Shown here one piece after another: positions 19,450 to 27,985 of a stretch of DNA of 64,000 nucleotides. The position numbers were made by a program, and so were the translations under genes. The first letter of the stretch is position 1; each line of letters begins with the position of its first letter. Origin of the DNA: Rhodospirillales bacterium (GTDB lineage Bacteria > Pseudomonadota > Alphaproteobacteria > SP197); contig JACONG010000016.1 of NCBI GenBank assembly GCA_014323865.1, positions 608,523-672,522 of the forward strand. Reading direction: 5' to 3'. The notes under the pieces were generated by a model. It searched no databases. It was not told where the DNA came from and saw nothing but the letters and a program-made list of their open reading frames with translations.

Positions 19450-20067
19450 CCGAGGCCACGAGTTCCCGCCCTGATCGCCCTCTCCGTTGCCGCACTGCTA
19501 GCCGCCTGTGCCACGGTGGTGACTGGCACGACCCAGGATATCGTCATCACGACCCAGCCCGACGGTGCGGTCTGCGTGCTCGAGCGGGATGGCGACGTTA
19601 TCGCGACGATCGAATCGACGCCCGCCACCGTCGAGATCGAGTGCGCTCGGACACCGATCAGACTCGGTTGCAGCTAGGCCTATCATCTCGACGCCAACCG
19701 CGTCGTGTGATCTCGGATTTCGAGGGCTTTGCGGCCAGCAGCATCGTGTCCGGTGCGCTGGTCGGCATCGTCGTCGACGCCTCCTCGTCCGGCGCAGTCA
19801 ACGAGTACCCCGATGAGATCCCGGTGATGCTGCCGCCGGCCAGCTTCAACTCAGCTGACGAACGCGATGCCTTCTTCGACGTTCTGGAGGCCGATACCCA
19901 GTATCGCGCTGGCGAGGTGCTGTCGGCGGCCCAAGCGAGCGGGCTATGCCGCAAGAACCCGGACAATCGGGACTGCGTCGCCCTGCTGTTCGGAGATCGA
20001 GAGCGGTCAACGGCAGGAGTTCGTGCTGATCGAGGAGCAGCGTTCGACCACAACGGTCGGCAGGTGA
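19450..20067 (+). pseudogene. Decayed paralogue of the preceding lipoprotein
   Basis: The segment encodes ALIALSVAALLAACATVV, a lipoprotein signal and lipobox, then a mature domain aligned with the upstream copy (GTTQDIVITTQPDGAVC; GALVGIVVDASSSGAVNEYP), and finally an extra roughly 80-residue tail beginning FNSADERDAFFDVLEA. There is no start codon in the signal frame, a TAG interrupts it at 19675-19677, and a frameshift follows near 19705. The pair looks like a tandem duplication. Function unknown. Confidence 0.5.
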
Positions 20068-20093
20068 TCCGAGGCAGAACGTTCCGCCCCGTC

Positions 20094-20675
20094 CTAGATC
20101 GTCTGTGCGGTCGAAATGATCCCGTCGACCTCCGGCTTGAGGTGGTCGAAATAGTGCAGGCGCGGTGCCGTGAAGATGATCAGGTGCAGGCGTCCGTTCA
20201 TGATCGCGGCCGTGGCGAGGGTGCGATACTCGAGATCGTTGCTCTTGGTCGCGAACGAAAACTCGAACTGCACACCCTCGGCGCCGGCAAATGTATGCGG
20301 CCGGACGTACTGCGTCGTGATCGGGCCGGTCGAATAGAACCGTGAGATCGAGTCCTCGACGAGTTCCTGGATGTCGGACGCTGACATGTCGGCGCGATAG
20401 ACGGCGAACGGCCGCTCGTCGCCCTTGGCCACGAACATCGGATTGCCATCGTCGAGGGCTGCGTAGATCAGGATCTGATTGAGCGGCAGACCATCGGCCG
20501 TCCAGACCGCGGTCGGCCCCTGCTGCGGAAGATAGCTCTCGCCGATCTGCGACCACGACTGGCCCGTCTGAAGGCTCAGGTCGCCGACTTGGATACGCCC
20601 GGTGTCGATTTTCTTGTAGGGCGCGCAGGCGGCGGCGGCGAGGATCAGGATGGCAGCGATCAGTCGGGTCGTCAT
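20094..20675 (-). CDS. Putative lipoprotein, unknown function
   Basis: This 193-residue protein has a short signal peptide with lipobox AAAC at about residue 17. The remainder is a soluble domain with mixed beta and helical character and no motif I recognise; it looks like a stress-type envelope lipoprotein only in general form. It is the third gene of a leftward set with the M48 peptidase (15 bp gap) and another lipoprotein, so an outer-membrane or periplasmic role linked to the peptidase is a reasonable inference. Confidence 0.72.
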   Translation of the reverse strand: MTTRLIAAILILAAAACAPYKKIDTGRIQVGDLSLQTGQSWSQIGESYLPQQGPTAVWTADGLPLNQILIYAALDDGNPMFVAKGDERPFAVYRADMSASDIQELVEDSISRFYSTGPITTQYVRPHTFAGAEGVQFEFSFATKSNDLEYRTLATAAIMNGRLHLIIFTAPRLHYFDHLKPEVDGIISTAQTI

Positions 20676-20690
20676 GGTCGAGGCTCCCGG

Positions 20691-21857
20691 TCAGGTTGAC
20701 GGCAGGTAGGAACGGATGAGTTCGGCGTCGGGCGCATCCGGTGCGCGGCGCAGGTATTCGCTGAAGGCGTCTGCGGCGAGATCGTCGCGGCCCTGGCGCT
20801 GATGGATCAGCCCGATCGCACGCCATGTCTCCCCAGGCGAGCCTTCCATGCCGGCCGCGTCGTCGAAGAGGCCCAGGGCGCGGTCGAGATCGCCGCTCCG
20901 GCCGCGCAGGCGATAGACCTCGCCCAGATAGTAGGTCAGCTGGCCGTCGCCCGGCTCCTGCCGCTGCAGCCGCTCGATCACGACGATTGAACGTTCCGGC
21001 TGGCGCAGGCCGACCTCGTCTTCGAGCATCTGCCCGCGCAGGTAGCGAACCTCCTCCAGATAGGGCGTCTTGCCGATCTCGGCGACCGAGCTGTCGTAAC
21101 GAGTCGCGGCTGCGCGCAGGGTGTCGCGGCGCTCTTCGGGCTGGGGGTGGGTGGCAAAGAAGATGTCGGTCTGCCTGGTGTGCGGATCGGCCGCCGACTC
21201 CTCGATCAGGTTCTGCCAGACCAGCGGGGCCTGATCGGCGGCGTACCCGGCGCCGGTCATGAGGTCGAGTCCGATCGCGTCGGCCTCGCGCTCCTGGTCA
21301 CGGTTGTAGGCGTAGATTTCCGCAAGGGCGACGAGAGTGGGAAGATTCGCGAGCGTGCCGCCGCCGGCAACGGCGATCCCCATGCCGAAGAGCTGGGCGG
21401 TAGTCACCGACGCGCGAATCGTGCGCCAGCGCTCCAGGCTGTGGCGTTCGATGAAGTGGCCGATCTCATGGCCGATGATGGTGGCAAGCTGGGCCTCGTT
21501 TTCGACGCGTAGCAGCAGGCCGGACCAGACCTCCATCATGCCGTTGGGAGCCATCGACGCGTTGAAGTAGGGCGTGTTGACGAGATAGACTCGGAGGTTC
21601 GTGCAGTGCGATCCCGCCAGACGGCAGGCGACGTCGGTCAGATAAGCCTCGGCATTGCCTTCGTCGATGCGCGCCGGCGAACGTTCGAGCTGCGTCTCGA
21701 AGTCATCGAAGAGTTGCCAGAGCCCGGCCTCGTCGGTGTGGGCGGCAGGCTGATGATCACTCTGCAAACGTCCGGTGTCGAGCGTCTGACAGGACGTGAT
21801 AAGCGGCATCGTGCAGGTGCACAGACCGCCCAGTAACGCACGCCGGTTCAGCATCAT
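20691..21857 (-). CDS. M48 family metalloprotease lipoprotein with TPR region
   Basis: This is a 388-residue BepA-like M48 zinc peptidase. The signal peptide carries a lipobox with Cys23; the catalytic HEIGH motif is at 130-134, and the third ligand lies in the READAIG segment near residue 195. The C-terminal third (about 270-385) has tetratricopeptide-like helices. BepA relatives degrade misfolded outer-membrane proteins in the periplasm. The start overlaps the stop of the upstream lipoprotein gene (ATGA), so the genes are translationally coupled. Confidence 0.88.
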   Translation of the reverse strand: MMLNRRALLGGLCTCTMPLITSCQTLDTGRLQSDHQPAAHTDEAGLWQLFDDFETQLERSPARIDEGNAEAYLTDVACRLAGSHCTNLRVYLVNTPYFNASMAPNGMMEVWSGLLLRVENEAQLATIIGHEIGHFIERHSLERWRTIRASVTTAQLFGMGIAVAGGGTLANLPTLVALAEIYAYNRDQEREADAIGLDLMTGAGYAADQAPLVWQNLIEESAADPHTRQTDIFFATHPQPEERRDTLRAAATRYDSSVAEIGKTPYLEEVRYLRGQMLEDEVGLRQPERSIVVIERLQRQEPGDGQLTYYLGEVYRLRGRSGDLDRALGLFDDAAGMEGSPGETWRAIGLIHQRQGRDDLAADAFSEYLRRAPDAPDAELIRSYLPST

Positions 21858-22567
21858 GTGCTCGGCAGACCGCTCATGAGATCGTCGACCGCCGCGCCGG
21901 CATCTTTGGGATTGCGCAGGTCGCCGCTTTCACGCACCAGCGATCCGAACCACGCCACCTCGCCGGTATCCAGGTCGACCAGCGTGGCGTATCCCATCTG
22001 GGTGCCGCCTTGGGCGTAGCCGAAGAGAACGGCCGTTGCGATGTTCATCAGGACCCGTCCGTCCGACGAGTGGCTGTCCTTCATGAAGACGAAGAGCGCG
22101 TAGTCGGCCCGGCTGTGCTGGCGCAGAAGCGCAACCGCCTTGCCCATGGTCCAGTCGAACTCAGACGATTTGTTCGGCAGCCGCAGTCCGGGGACATAGC
22201 GATATTGCAGCATGGCACGGCCGACGACCTCGTGCAGCTTCATGATCTGGTGCATCTCGTCCTGCTTGTCGGCCGGAACGTCCTCAAAGGCGAAGGGAAT
22301 GGGCTCGACACCGCGCTCGGCGCTCTCGGCATTGATTGCGGCGGCAACATTTTCGCGAGCCGCAGCGGTCCAGTCGGCACGCGGCTCTTCTAGGCCGCCG
22401 GCGGTCAGTTCGTAGATCTGGATGTCGAGCGGCATCAGCAGGATCGCCTGATCGGTCGGCGAGAACTCGGGAGGCGCGGTGGGATGAGATGCCTGCTGGG
22501 CCGCACAGGCCGAAAGCATGACGCCCAAGGCCGCGACAAGGCCGCAGCGCAGCAACGGTCGAGACAT
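21854..22567 (-). CDS. Putative lipoprotein, unknown function
   Basis: This 237-residue protein starts at the ATG at 22567 (MSRPLLRCG), giving a signal peptide with lipobox LSAC. The mature part includes a Pro-rich linker, then a globular domain with a repeated theme of small aliphatic strands ending VDLDTGEVAWF, suggesting a CsgG-like or beta-sandwich fold, though I cannot assign it. It is first in the operon with the M48 lipoprotein peptidase. A GGGGGATG ribosome site precedes it. Confidence 0.75.
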   Translation of the reverse strand: MSRPLLRCGLVAALGVMLSACAAQQASHPTAPPEFSPTDQAILLMPLDIQIYELTAGGLEEPRADWTAAARENVAAAINAESAERGVEPIPFAFEDVPADKQDEMHQIMKLHEVVGRAMLQYRYVPGLRLPNKSSEFDWTMGKAVALLRQHSRADYALFVFMKDSHSSDGRVLMNIATAVLFGYAQGGTQMGYATLVDLDTGEVAWFGSLVRESGDLRNPKDAGAAVDDLMSGLPST

Positions 22568-22670
22568 GGTGACATCCCCCATCCAACGAGAACCGCAGCT
22601 GAGGGTAACAACACTCGATGGCGGATTTGAAGCGTTTTCCGACAAACAGACGACTGAAGCCCTGTCTGCA

Positions 22671-22900
22671 TCAGGCGCGGGCGTCCTCGGCGACCATCGC
22701 GGCATACTTCTCACCGATCATGATGGCAGGAGCATTGGTGTTGCCCGACACGACAGTCGGCATGAGGTCGAGCAATCGGCGACGCGCAGATTGTCGATGC
22801 CCTGCATGCGCAGCCGCTCGTCGACAACGGTCATGGGGGTCAGGCCCCATCTTGCAGGTCGTCGGCGCCTCGCGGATCGCGGCGGTCCCGGCGAGGGTAC
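22671..22900 (-). pseudogene. C-terminal remnant of a GMC oxidoreductase
   Basis: Read leftward, the pieces CKMGPD, TVVDERLRMQGIDNLRVADC and IMIGEKYAAMVAEDARA give the C-terminal signature of GMC flavin oxidoreductases such as choline or alcohol dehydrogenases. They lie in alternating frames, so at least two frameshifts are present, and everything before the C-terminal 80 residues is missing. The final stop at 22671 is original. Confidence 0.65.
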
Positions 22901-22992
22901 CGCTGGTCGAGTCTTCGGACACTGTCCGGGCCTATCAACGAAACGTGGTCCGTAACGCCTGCGGCTTCCGCGCTGTCAGGCAACGCCCCTGC

Positions 22993-23265
22993 CTAGCAGG
23001 CGTTCTGCAGGAACTGCTCAAAACATTCGAACCCCTGCTGCGCAACGCCGGCTAAGAGGTCGTCGCGATCCCGAAAGTGGCGATAGGGTGCGGCGGCGCT
23101 GACACCGGCCGAGCGCGCCGCCTCGGCGAAGGTGAAGCCACCCGTACCCTTCGCACCGATCAGGTTCAGTGCGGCCTCGATCAGCGCCTCGCGCAGGTTG
23201 CCGTGATGGTACTTGCGTCGCTACCCGGAGCGATCATCGTCGTGTTTGTCGTTGGACCAAGCCAT
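22993..23265 (-). pseudogene. TetR-family regulator N-terminal remnant
   Basis: From an ATG at 23265 the frame reads through TAG at 23223-23221 into KYHHGNLREALIEAALNL and FTFAEAARSAGVSAAAPYRHF, a textbook TetR helix-turn-helix, then stops at TAG 22995-22993. The ligand-binding domain is absent. The adjoining GMC remnant and this regulator may have been one oxidase-regulator unit. Together they fill the 760 bp between the lipoprotein operon and DUF1178. Confidence 0.65.
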
Positions 23266-23329
23266 GTGAAGGGTCTTTGACATCAATTTCCAACGCGACG
23301 CAGCAAACGCCTGAAACGGCAGGCGCATT

Positions 23330-23803
23330 CTAACCGTTCAGCTTGGGAAGATGCGGCAGCTCGCCGAACTCAATGCCCTCGTCGCGCAACTCTTCGGCCT
23401 GCTCCTTGGTCGCCTGGCCGTAGATGTTCCGCTTGTCGGCCTCGCCGTAATGAATCTTCTTGGCTTCCTCGGCGAACTTTGCGCCGACATTGTCGAAGTT
23501 CTGCTCCACGTGCTCCTTTACCGCCCGCACCATGGCCATCATCTGACCCGCCTTCTCCTTCTGCTGGGCAAGCGTGACCTGATCGGATGTCGGCGTCGAA
23601 GCCTCAGATGGCGGATTCATGCCCTTGGCCGAGGCCTTGGTCGTCGCCACATTCGGTGCCATCAGGGCTTTCTCGATGTGCGTGTCACTGCAGATCGGGC
23701 ACGCGATCTCGCCCGCCTTGGCCTGAGCCTCAAAGGTTGCCGTACCGGCAAACCAGCCTTCGAAGACGTGGCCGTTGCCGCATTTCACGTCAAACACGAT
23801 CAT
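23330..23803 (-). CDS. DUF1178 family protein
   Basis: This 157-residue protein of a conserved alpha- and betaproteobacterial family has no assigned function. The N-terminus MIVFDVKCGNGHVFEGWF and a CPIC pair at about residues 36-39 suggest a small zinc-ribbon-like head; the centre is low complexity (PPSEASTPTS), and the conserved C-terminal part runs VRAVKEHVEQNFDNVG to GIEFGELP. A GGAG site lies before the ATG. It is divergent from a methyltransferase gene and next to the nitrilase-grxC pair, a common alphaproteobacterial arrangement. Confidence 0.9.
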   Translation of the reverse strand: MIVFDVKCGNGHVFEGWFAGTATFEAQAKAGEIACPICSDTHIEKALMAPNVATTKASAKGMNPPSEASTPTSDQVTLAQQKEKAGQMMAMVRAVKEHVEQNFDNVGAKFAEEAKKIHYGEADKRNIYGQATKEQAEELRDEGIEFGELPHLPKLNG

Positions 23804-23895
23804 GACGTGGAAGACTCCTGCAAAATCAAATCGTTAGGTCTGGCTCAACGGAAACTATATAGGGCCTTGACCCCACTGAACAAGGTGACAACACG

Positions 23896-24438
23896 ATGAC
23901 AGAACCGTCGCATCACCATGATGCTTCGCAGGCTCCTAGCGACTGGATCACCCGGTTTGCACCGCTGGTGCCGCCGGACGGGGCGGTGCTTGACCTTGCC
24001 GCGGGTGGCGGACGACACAGCCGCCACTTCCTGGAACGCGGCCATAGCCTTACCGCTGTCGACCGCACCATTGAGGGGCTTCACGACCTTCTGAACGCGG
24101 ATCGGGCCGAGGTCCTGGAGCATGATCTGGAGGATGGCAGCCCCTTGCCTCTGCCGGAGCGTATCTTCGACGGTGTGGTGGTCACCAACTACCTCTATCG
24201 TCCCATTCTCCCGGACATCGTTGCTGCCGTCGCATCAGGCGGCATCCTGCTCTACGAGACCTTCGCGCTCGGCAACGAACGTTTCGGCCGCCCGCGCAAT
24301 CCGGACTTCCTGCTCAAGCCCGGCGAGTTGCTCGACGCTGTCGCCGGTCACCTGCGCGTTCTGGCTTACGAAGATCTGATCGTCGACACGCCGGCTCCGG
24401 CCGCTGTGCAGCGCATCTGCGCGCAGCGCGAGGCCTGA
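23896..24438 (+). CDS. Small class I SAM-dependent methyltransferase
   Basis: This 180-residue protein has the methyltransferase motif I as VLDLAAGGGRHSRHFL (about 30-45), then an acidic motif II AVDRTIE and a motif near TNYLYRPIL. The substrate is unknown; short relatives resemble TehB-like or tellurite-resistance methyltransferases. It sits in the 92 bp divergent pair with DUF1178 and ends 3 bp from the convergent nitrilase gene, leaving no room for a terminator. Confidence 0.8.
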   Translation: MTEPSHHHDASQAPSDWITRFAPLVPPDGAVLDLAAGGGRHSRHFLERGHSLTAVDRTIEGLHDLLNADRAEVLEHDLEDGSPLPLPERIFDGVVVTNYLYRPILPDIVAAVASGGILLYETFALGNERFGRPRNPDFLLKPGELLDAVAGHLRVLAYEDLIVDTPAPAAVQRICAQREA

Positions 24439-24441
24439 GGC

Positions 24442-25290
24442 CTACTCCGCCGCCTGGCGTTCTGCCGTGTGCGGTCCGGTGTAGGGACGGTCGTGATCGA
24501 GCGCCGGGATCGTGGCGCGTACCTTGGCAACCTCGGCAAGGTCGGCCTCGGCGATGCAATAGCCGACATCGGTGCCGGCATCGGCCAGCACATTACCCCA
24601 AGGCCCGATGATCAGTGAATGGCCGCAGGTGCGGCGAGCGCCGGGGTGATTGCCGGTCTGGCACGGGGCGAAGACGAAGGCACCGCACTCGATGGCGCGC
24701 GCCCGCAGAAGAACCTCCCAGTGGGCATCGCCCGTAACCTTGGTGAAGGCCGCTGGCACGGTGAGCATCACGGCACCGGCCCGCGAGAGATTGCGATAGA
24801 GTTCCGGGAAGCGCAGGTCATAGCAGATCGTCATGCCCAGCCCGCCCCAAGGCGTCTCGGCCAGCACAGCCTTGTCACCGGGGTTGAACATCACGGACTC
24901 GCGGTAGCGGGAGCCATCGGGAAGATCGACGTCGAACATGTGGATCTTCTCGTAGTCGGCCACGGTGCAGCCCTCGGAATCAAACAGGAATCCGTGATTC
25001 GCGAGCGAGCCGTCCGCCCGCAGCGCGGCCACGGAACCTGCCTGCAGCCAGACACCGGTCTCCTTCGCAACCGCTGCAAAGGCCTTCAGTGCCGGATGAT
25101 CGGCTGGCCGGTAGGCGTTCTCGAGCCGGTCCTCCTCGCTCGCCGCCATCAGCGCCACGTTCTCGGGAAGGCCGACCAGATCGGCACCGGCGGCCGCCAC
25201 CTTACGCACGAGGTCGCACGCGGCAGCGACATTCTCGGTCATGTCGAGCTGCGCATTCACCTGAACGCAGGCGATCTTGAGTTTGGTCAT
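24442..25290 (-). CDS. Carbon-nitrogen hydrolase (Nit1/nitrilase family)
   Basis: This is a 282-residue nitrilase-superfamily amidase. The catalytic triad is intact: Glu43 in LPEN, Lys115 in YEKIHMFDVDL and Cys156 in ICYDLRFPELYR. The YEKIHMFDVD segment is typical of the Nit1 branch, whose members hydrolyse deaminated glutathione; that would suit its tight link to glutaredoxin. Its ATG overlaps the grxC stop (ATGA), so the two are coupled. Substrate assignment is by family only. Confidence 0.88.
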   Translation of the reverse strand: MTKLKIACVQVNAQLDMTENVAAACDLVRKVAAAGADLVGLPENVALMAASEEDRLENAYRPADHPALKAFAAVAKETGVWLQAGSVAALRADGSLANHGFLFDSEGCTVADYEKIHMFDVDLPDGSRYRESVMFNPGDKAVLAETPWGGLGMTICYDLRFPELYRNLSRAGAVMLTVPAAFTKVTGDAHWEVLLRARAIECGAFVFAPCQTGNHPGARRTCGHSLIIGPWGNVLADAGTDVGYCIAEADLAEVAKVRATIPALDHDRPYTGPHTAERQAAE

Positions 25291-25550
25291 GCGGCCAGTC
25301 CCAGTTTCCCGTCGAGCTCCCCGGCGTGTTCGAGAGCGTAGAGCTCGTCGCAGCCGCCGATCAGCTCGTCGCCGATAAAGATCTGCGGCACAGTGCGGCC
25401 GCCCCCGGAACGCTCGGTCATCTCGGCGCGCTTGACCTGGCTCATCGTCACGTCGATCTCGTCGAACGCAACGCCCTTGGCCTTCAGCATTTGCTTGGCG
25501 CGCACGCAGAAGGGGCAGAACATGGTGGTGTACATAACGACATCGACCAT
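25287..25550 (-). CDS. grxC: Glutaredoxin 3
   Basis: This 87-residue dithiol glutaredoxin uses glutathione to reduce protein disulfides. The redox motif CPFC is at 12-15, and the glutathione-site segments TVPQIF and GGCDEL follow. The ATG at 25550 is preceded by a strong GGAGGAG ribosome site, which fixes the start over longer upstream options. It overlaps the nitrilase gene downstream. Confidence 0.94.
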   Translation of the reverse strand: MVDVVMYTTMFCPFCVRAKQMLKAKGVAFDEIDVTMSQVKRAEMTERSGGGRTVPQIFIGDELIGGCDELYALEHAGELDGKLGLAA

Positions 25551-25611
25551 GACGGGCTCCTCCGGGAGGCTGGACCTTATAATGCTTTCCGCAGGCGCGA
25601 AACGATCAGGC

Positions 25612-26358
25612 TCAAGTGGTTTCGCGCACCACGCGTGCAAGGGTGATGACACCCACGTGACCGGCACCCGCACGCTTCAACGCCTTGGCGCAGGCGTCGA
25701 CCGTCGCGCCCGTGGTCATAACGTCGTCGACAACGACGACGCTGGCACTCACGATGATTCCCTTGTACCGCGTCCGTATGGCAATCGCACCGCGCAGGTT
25801 CTCTATCCGCTGGCGACGATTGAGACCGCCCTGTGACGGCGTCGCGCGTCGCCTGACCAGGAGATCCGGTGTCGGGCGCAGGCCTCGCTTCTTCGCCAGC
25901 GCGTTTGCGAGCAGTGCCGACTGGTTGTAGCGCCGCCGCCAAAGACGTGTGCGATGAAGCGGAACAGGACAGATCAGGTCGGCTTCGCTGAGCAACGCGC
26001 TTCCCGCGCCGTCGAGCCATGCCGTGAAGGCTTTCAGGTGGTGAAGCTTGTCGCTGCGCTTGAACCCGACGATCAGGCGCGCCGCGAGATCGTTGTAGCG
26101 CAAGGCCGAACGCGCCTCGTCGAAGGCCGGGGGATGCGCTAGGCACCCACCGCAGATTGCATCCGGCCCTTCGTCGTGACCGAACGGCAGACCACAGCTC
26201 GCGCAATAGGGCGATGCGATCATGTCAAGCTCAAGCCAGCAGGACGGGCATAACGCACTGACTCCATCGACGATGATGCCACAGGCCAAGCATCGTTGCG
26301 GCAGGACGGTATCGAGGGCCCGTCGTGCGGCACGGCCCAAGGCAGTGGTCTGCGACAT
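25612..26358 (-). CDS. comF: ComF family protein (phosphoribosyltransferase-like)
   Basis: This 248-residue protein has an N-terminal zinc-finger-like region with four CxxC pairs (CLAC, CPSC, CASC, CGGC) and a C-terminal PRTase fold with the PRPP motif VVVVDDVMTTGAT. ComF proteins act in DNA uptake or replication restart in several bacteria; the role here is unproved. I prefer the ATG at 26358 to a longer in-frame start because it gives the usual N-terminus. It lies upstream of grxC and divergent from a methyltransferase, a frequent alphaproteobacterial order. Confidence 0.88.
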   Translation of the reverse strand: MSQTTALGRAARRALDTVLPQRCLACGIIVDGVSALCPSCWLELDMIASPYCASCGLPFGHDEGPDAICGGCLAHPPAFDEARSALRYNDLAARLIVGFKRSDKLHHLKAFTAWLDGAGSALLSEADLICPVPLHRTRLWRRRYNQSALLANALAKKRGLRPTPDLLVRRRATPSQGGLNRRQRIENLRGAIAIRTRYKGIIVSASVVVVDDVMTTGATVDACAKALKRAGAGHVGVITLARVVRETT

Positions 26359-26434
26359 GGTGTGATTCCACGCCGGCGCACACACGCCGTCAACCACCGA
26401 TTGCCCCGCGCTCCGTGAGCGTGCACAAGACTGC

Positions 26435-27316
26435 ATGAACGACGCCCAGGCCCCGTTCGACACACGTGCTCTCCGGCTCCATCGCGACCGGGCTGCCGGC
26501 AACGCGACCGACAGCACGGAGTTCCTGTTCCACCAAGTCGGGCTGCGCTTGCTCGACCGGCTCGATGACGTCAAGCGGATGTTCCCCGTTGCCGTCGAGC
26601 TCGGTGCGCGCGACGGCACCCTGCGATCCGGTCTCGAACAGCGCAACGGCATCACCTGGCTTCTTCAGACCGACCGGTCATCCGGCTTCGGCCGCATGGG
26701 TCGCGGGCCCCGTCTCGTCTGCGATGATGACCTGCCGCCCTTGGCGGAGTCTTCGGCCGATCTCGTGGTCAGCAACCTCTCGCTCCACTGGGTCAACGAC
26801 CTGCCCGGCTGCCTCTCGCAGATCCGCTGCGCGCTGAAACCTGACGGCCTCTTGCTGGCTGCCATTCTCGGCGGCGAAACGCTCCATGAGTTGCGGACCG
26901 TCTTGGCGGAGGCCGAAATCGCCATCACTGGCGGTCTCTCGCCGCGTCTCTCGCCGATGGTCGATGTACGGGATGCCGGCGCCCTCCTTCAGCGTGCGGG
27001 GTTCGCGCTGCCGGTCGTCGACATCGACCGGCTCGACGTCGACTATCCCGATGCACTCGCCCTGATGCGCGACCTGCGTGCCATGGGCGAGACCAACGTC
27101 GTGAGTGAACGCCCTCGTGGTCTCGCGAGGCGCGATGTCCTGCTGCCGGCCATAACGCTCTACGCCGAGAGGTTCGGCAACGCGAGCGGACGCGTCCCGG
27201 CGACCTTCGACGTCATCTACCTGACGGGCTGGTCGCCGCACGAATCGCAACAGCAGCCTCTGCGTACCGGCAGCGGCCAGACCCGCCTCACCAATATCCT
27301 TGGCGATGAGGACTGA
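26435..27316 (+). CDS. NDUFAF5/BioC-like methyltransferase
   Basis: This 293-residue class I methyltransferase resembles the alphaproteobacterial relatives of human NDUFAF5, which modifies a complex I subunit. The N-terminal FDTRALRLHRDRAA motif and the LSLHWVNDLPGCL segment are characteristic. The SAM loop VELGARDGTLRSGL is weaker than usual because its glycines are partly replaced. It is divergent from comF with 76 bp between. A BioC-like malonyl carrier methyltransferase is the alternative. Confidence 0.85.
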   Translation: MNDAQAPFDTRALRLHRDRAAGNATDSTEFLFHQVGLRLLDRLDDVKRMFPVAVELGARDGTLRSGLEQRNGITWLLQTDRSSGFGRMGRGPRLVCDDDLPPLAESSADLVVSNLSLHWVNDLPGCLSQIRCALKPDGLLLAAILGGETLHELRTVLAEAEIAITGGLSPRLSPMVDVRDAGALLQRAGFALPVVDIDRLDVDYPDALALMRDLRAMGETNVVSERPRGLARRDVLLPAITLYAERFGNASGRVPATFDVIYLTGWSPHESQQQPLRTGSGQTRLTNILGDED

Positions 27317-27345
27317 AACGAGTTGCACTGAAGAACATCGCTTGT

Positions 27346-27375
27346 TTGACTTTATCCCTTCCTGGGGGATAGGAT
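27346..27375 (+). promoter_or_regulatory. Promoter with embedded operator for the RcnR/CsoR-type gene
   Basis: TTGACT (27346-27351) and TAGGAT (27370-27375) are 18 bp apart. Between them the palindrome TATCCC, TTCCTGG, GGGATA (27353-27371) carries the G/C tract typical of RcnR/CsoR-family operators. A repressor bound here would block RNA polymerase, so the gene at 27382 probably controls itself. Confidence 0.55.
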
Positions 27376-27381
27376 AATCAT

Positions 27382-27648
27382 ATGAAACACGTGACGCATG
27401 ACGACGTGATCAAGCGACTGAAGCGCGCCGACGGGCACCTCCGCAAGGTCATCCAGATGATCGGAGACGAACGCGCCTGCATCGATGTGGCGCCGCAGCT
27501 TCACGCCGTCTGCAAGGCGGTCGAGCAAGCCAAGCGAATCTACGTGCACGATCACGTCGACCACTGCCTCGACGCCGGTGTCTCGCGATCGGGCAAGACT
27601 GCCCGTTCCTTGGTCGCCGAGTTGAAGGAGATCACTCGCTACCTCTAG
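27382..27648 (+). CDS. RcnR/CsoR-family metal-sensing repressor
   Basis: This 88-residue all-helical DUF156 repressor keeps the metal-ligand set His3, Cys33, His58 and Cys62. His3 recalls nickel/cobalt-sensing RcnR, while the Cys-His-Cys pattern with its 25 and 4 residue spacing is that of copper-sensing CsoR, so the metal cannot be settled. The following rcnA fragment favours nickel or cobalt. A palindromic operator lies in its promoter. Confidence 0.87.
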   Translation: MKHVTHDDVIKRLKRADGHLRKVIQMIGDERACIDVAPQLHAVCKAVEQAKRIYVHDHVDHCLDAGVSRSGKTARSLVAELKEITRYL

Positions 27649-27651
27649 GTC

Positions 27652-27926
27652 ATGGATATCACCGCGCTCATTGCCCAAGGGACACTGGAACCGTCACACT
27701 CTTCGCCATGGCGTTGCTGCTCGGCGCTCTCCACGGTCTAGAGCCCGGCCACAGCAAAACCATGATGGCAGCGTACATTATTGCCGTTTGCGGCCGGGCC
27801 CTTCAGGCAGTGCTTCTCGGCATATCAAAGGAAATCTCCCACAGTGTCATCGTCTGGGTCCTGGCGATTCTCGGCCTGCTGATGATCTACTCAGGCTGGA
27901 GCCACAGCGCCTCGATCGGATTGTGA
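27652..27926 (+). pseudogene. rcnA: RcnA-type nickel/cobalt efflux fragment
   Basis: From ATG 27652 the frame begins MDITALIAQGT, then a frameshift leads to LLLGALHGLEPGHSKTMMAA, the diagnostic RcnA/NicO helix with its metal-site histidines, and on through one more transmembrane helix before stopping at 27926. The intact protein should be 300 or more residues; here about 90 survive. The regulator gene in front is intact, so it may now be a repressor without its pump. Confidence 0.75.
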
Positions 27927-27985
27927 CGAAGCGGAACCGGGGACGGTTCCCCACTCTTCGCATGAATTCGATCGAGATCGAAAAG

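Noticed and set aside
27932-27958. GGAACC...GGTTCC palindrome between rcnA fragment and mutT as a terminator.
   Set aside because: No U-tract, and the stem sits close to broken sequence; I cannot support a role.
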